Part shown: in pieces, positions 62,930 through 64,000 of the stretch
Numbering within the stretch: position 1 is the first letter of the stretch
Layout: each line of letters begins with the position of its first letter
Assembly (NCBI RefSeq): GCF_024139115.2
Contig: NC_085139.1
Location: 7,039,533-7,103,532, forward strand
Source: Armigeres subalbatus
Taxonomy: Eukaryota > Arthropoda > Insecta > Diptera > Culicidae
Reading direction: 5' to 3'
Length of the DNA stretch: 64,000 bases
The notes under the pieces: generated by a model
What the model was told of the DNA's origin: nothing
Databases searched by the model: none
What the model saw: the letters and a program-made list of their open reading frames with translations, nothing else
Position numbers and translations under genes: made by a program

Positions 62930-63090
62930 TACTATACGAAGCGCGTCTGGAAGACCGCCAGATAACTGATTGTGGCTTAGAAAACTAAAAGGCGTGGCTG
63001 GAAAACCACTAGAAAATGGTTTGTGATCAGGACAACCACAAGGCACGTCTGAGAGACTACCGAGGAAAGGGTTGACGATCCAGAAAACCA
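62930..63090 (+). repeat. Degenerate tandem repeat, about three 51-base units
   Basis: Units beginning AAGCGCGTCTGGAAGACCGC, AAGGCGTGGCTGGAAAACCAC and AAGGCACGTCTGAGAGACTAC each end near ACAACCAC or AAAACCAC after 50-52 bases. Similarity between units is moderate, indicating an old array. Confidence 0.6.
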
Positions 63091-63603
63091 CAAGTTGACT
63101 TCTGGAAGCAATGATTTCGGTTAAAATTAGATTGAAATGTATACCCGAAAAACAATATTGCAGTTGAAACTACCATTCCGAGGGTTATTTTAAAAATATG
63201 CACCGACGATGTTGTTCGGAAGGCCAAATATATTATCTTGAAGTTCATTTTGGAAGACACTGACTTAGTGGTCATAGCGGAACTACTAATTGGATCACAT
63301 ATCTCGGAGTTAACGAAGCTAAAAAAAAGTTGCCAGTTTTCACAAAGCTATTCGGAAGTTTGAATCTGTTATGCGTTTAGTGCGAGTTTAGTTTGGAGTC
63401 ATAAATTAAAATATGATATCTCAAGTGTATAAAAAAGTGCTGCAGATCCGGAAGACGTGCGCATGTTTGTGCTTGCAAGGGCTGATCGATTGTTATCAAG
63501 GGCAATGCCTTTGCTAATATGTGCGATCAAAGGCTATGTAAAATGCTCTCAAACATGTTCCAGCGTCAGATTTATTGAGGAGAGGTAAGGTTTTGATGAT
63601 CCG

Positions 63604-63690
63604 TAAATTTAACACGCACGCACTCACACAAACGCACACACACACATCTCACATTTATACACACATACATATACACAAATACATATTTTA
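63604..63690 (+). repeat. CA-rich microsatellite-like tract
   Basis: ACACGCACGCACTCACACAA, then ACACACACACATC and spaced ACACATACATAT words, give an imperfect CA/CATA repeat that extends weakly to 63840. Confidence 0.7.
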
Positions 63691-63692
63691 TC

Positions 63693-63771
63693 TACTGATG
63701 GATATGGAGTGTTCGTCATGTTTTCATAGTAGTTCTATTAAAAACATGACGAATACTTTAATCTATCAGTG
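63693..63771 (+). ncRNA. Candidate pre-miRNA-like hairpin
   Basis: The left arm CTGATGGATATGGAGTGTTC (63695-63714) and next CGTCATGTTTT pair with AAAACATGACGAATACTTTA and TCTATCAG (63741-63769). That gives about 30 pairs, a two-base internal mismatch and a loop of about 14 bases. Four of the differences from perfect pairing are G:U on the plus strand. No known miRNA was recognised; a small foldback transposon is the alternative. Confidence 0.4.
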
Positions 63772-64000
63772 TGACATCTCACACAATAATACACACCTTC
63801 ATATACATACATATGCCACGCTCATATACATCAAGTACAAAAAACACGTACAAGATTTTTATCATATATTAGGTATCTATATTATTGGAAGCGTTTGATA
63901 CGAGAGGTCCACGCTTTCTCTTTTCCCCTCGATTTGAAGCTATTAAGTGGTATTCCTAAAGTCGTTTAATATCTAAGAGTCATCTCTGCGGTACATACTG

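Noticed and set aside
63575..63898. A 107-codon His/Thr-rich plus-strand frame
   Set aside because: The composition comes from the CA/CATA-rich repeat and it overlaps the hairpin. No protein family fits.

Overview
This is eukaryotic genomic DNA, most likely from a culicine mosquito (Aedes/Culex type). The evidence is the repeat content: tRNA-derived SINEs of the Feilai type with an AAGAAG tail, Jockey-, R1-, I- and RTE-clade retrotransposons whose 3' ends I recognise from mosquito genomes, Ty1/copia remnants, a Helitron and several short inverted-repeat DNA transposons. No bacterial operons, CRISPR arrays, rRNA or tRNA genes were seen. The species call is inference. The 933-base N run at 17654-18586 looks like a sized scaffold gap.

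Only two host genes can be supported. One is a single-exon ALG14 gene (693-1391, +), the membrane subunit of the UDP-GlcNAc transferase of N-glycan assembly. The other is the 3' end of a GMAP-210/TRIP11-type golgin (Gmap) on the minus strand: a GRAB-domain exon (60004-60288) and the terminal coding exon (51351-51736), separated by an 8.3-kb intron filled with transposons. The GRAB exon carries an in-frame stop in this sequence.

The main feature is a large duplication. Segment I (45-17202) and segment II (26335-48524) are the same locus twice in direct order: ALG14, its downstream flank, an R1-clade element on the minus strand (R1-A), then an R1-clade element on the plus strand (R1-B). They differ by reciprocal transposon insertions that leave clean empty sites in the other copy. 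Jockey-1 is only in segment I. A hAT-type element and an 11-kb nest (Jockey-2 split by a Helitron, split by an I-clade element) are only in segment II. The second ALG14 copy (27005-27744) is broken by many 1-4 base differences, mostly insertions. That pattern fits uncollapsed haplotypes with poor base quality at least as well as an old pseudogene.

Layout: 1-2918 ALG14 and flank; 2919-7182 Jockey-1; 7183-15250 R1-A copy I inside an RTE 3' fragment; 15690-17202 R1-B copy I; 17220-17653 short repeats and gap; 18587-26334 copia fragments and mixed RTE/R1/SINE debris; 26335-31424 second ALG14 locus with hAT element; 31425-42451 Jockey-2/Helitron/I nest; 42463-49150 R1-A and R1-B copy II; 49905-50905 RTE remnant split by a hAT-type MITE; 51351-60288 Gmap 3' exons and transposon-filled intron; 60289-64000 non-coding, with a SINE, a tandem repeat and a miRNA-like hairpin. 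I found no new enzymatic system. The most informative content is the duplication with its insertion-site polymorphisms, the nested elements and a few unexplained hairpins.
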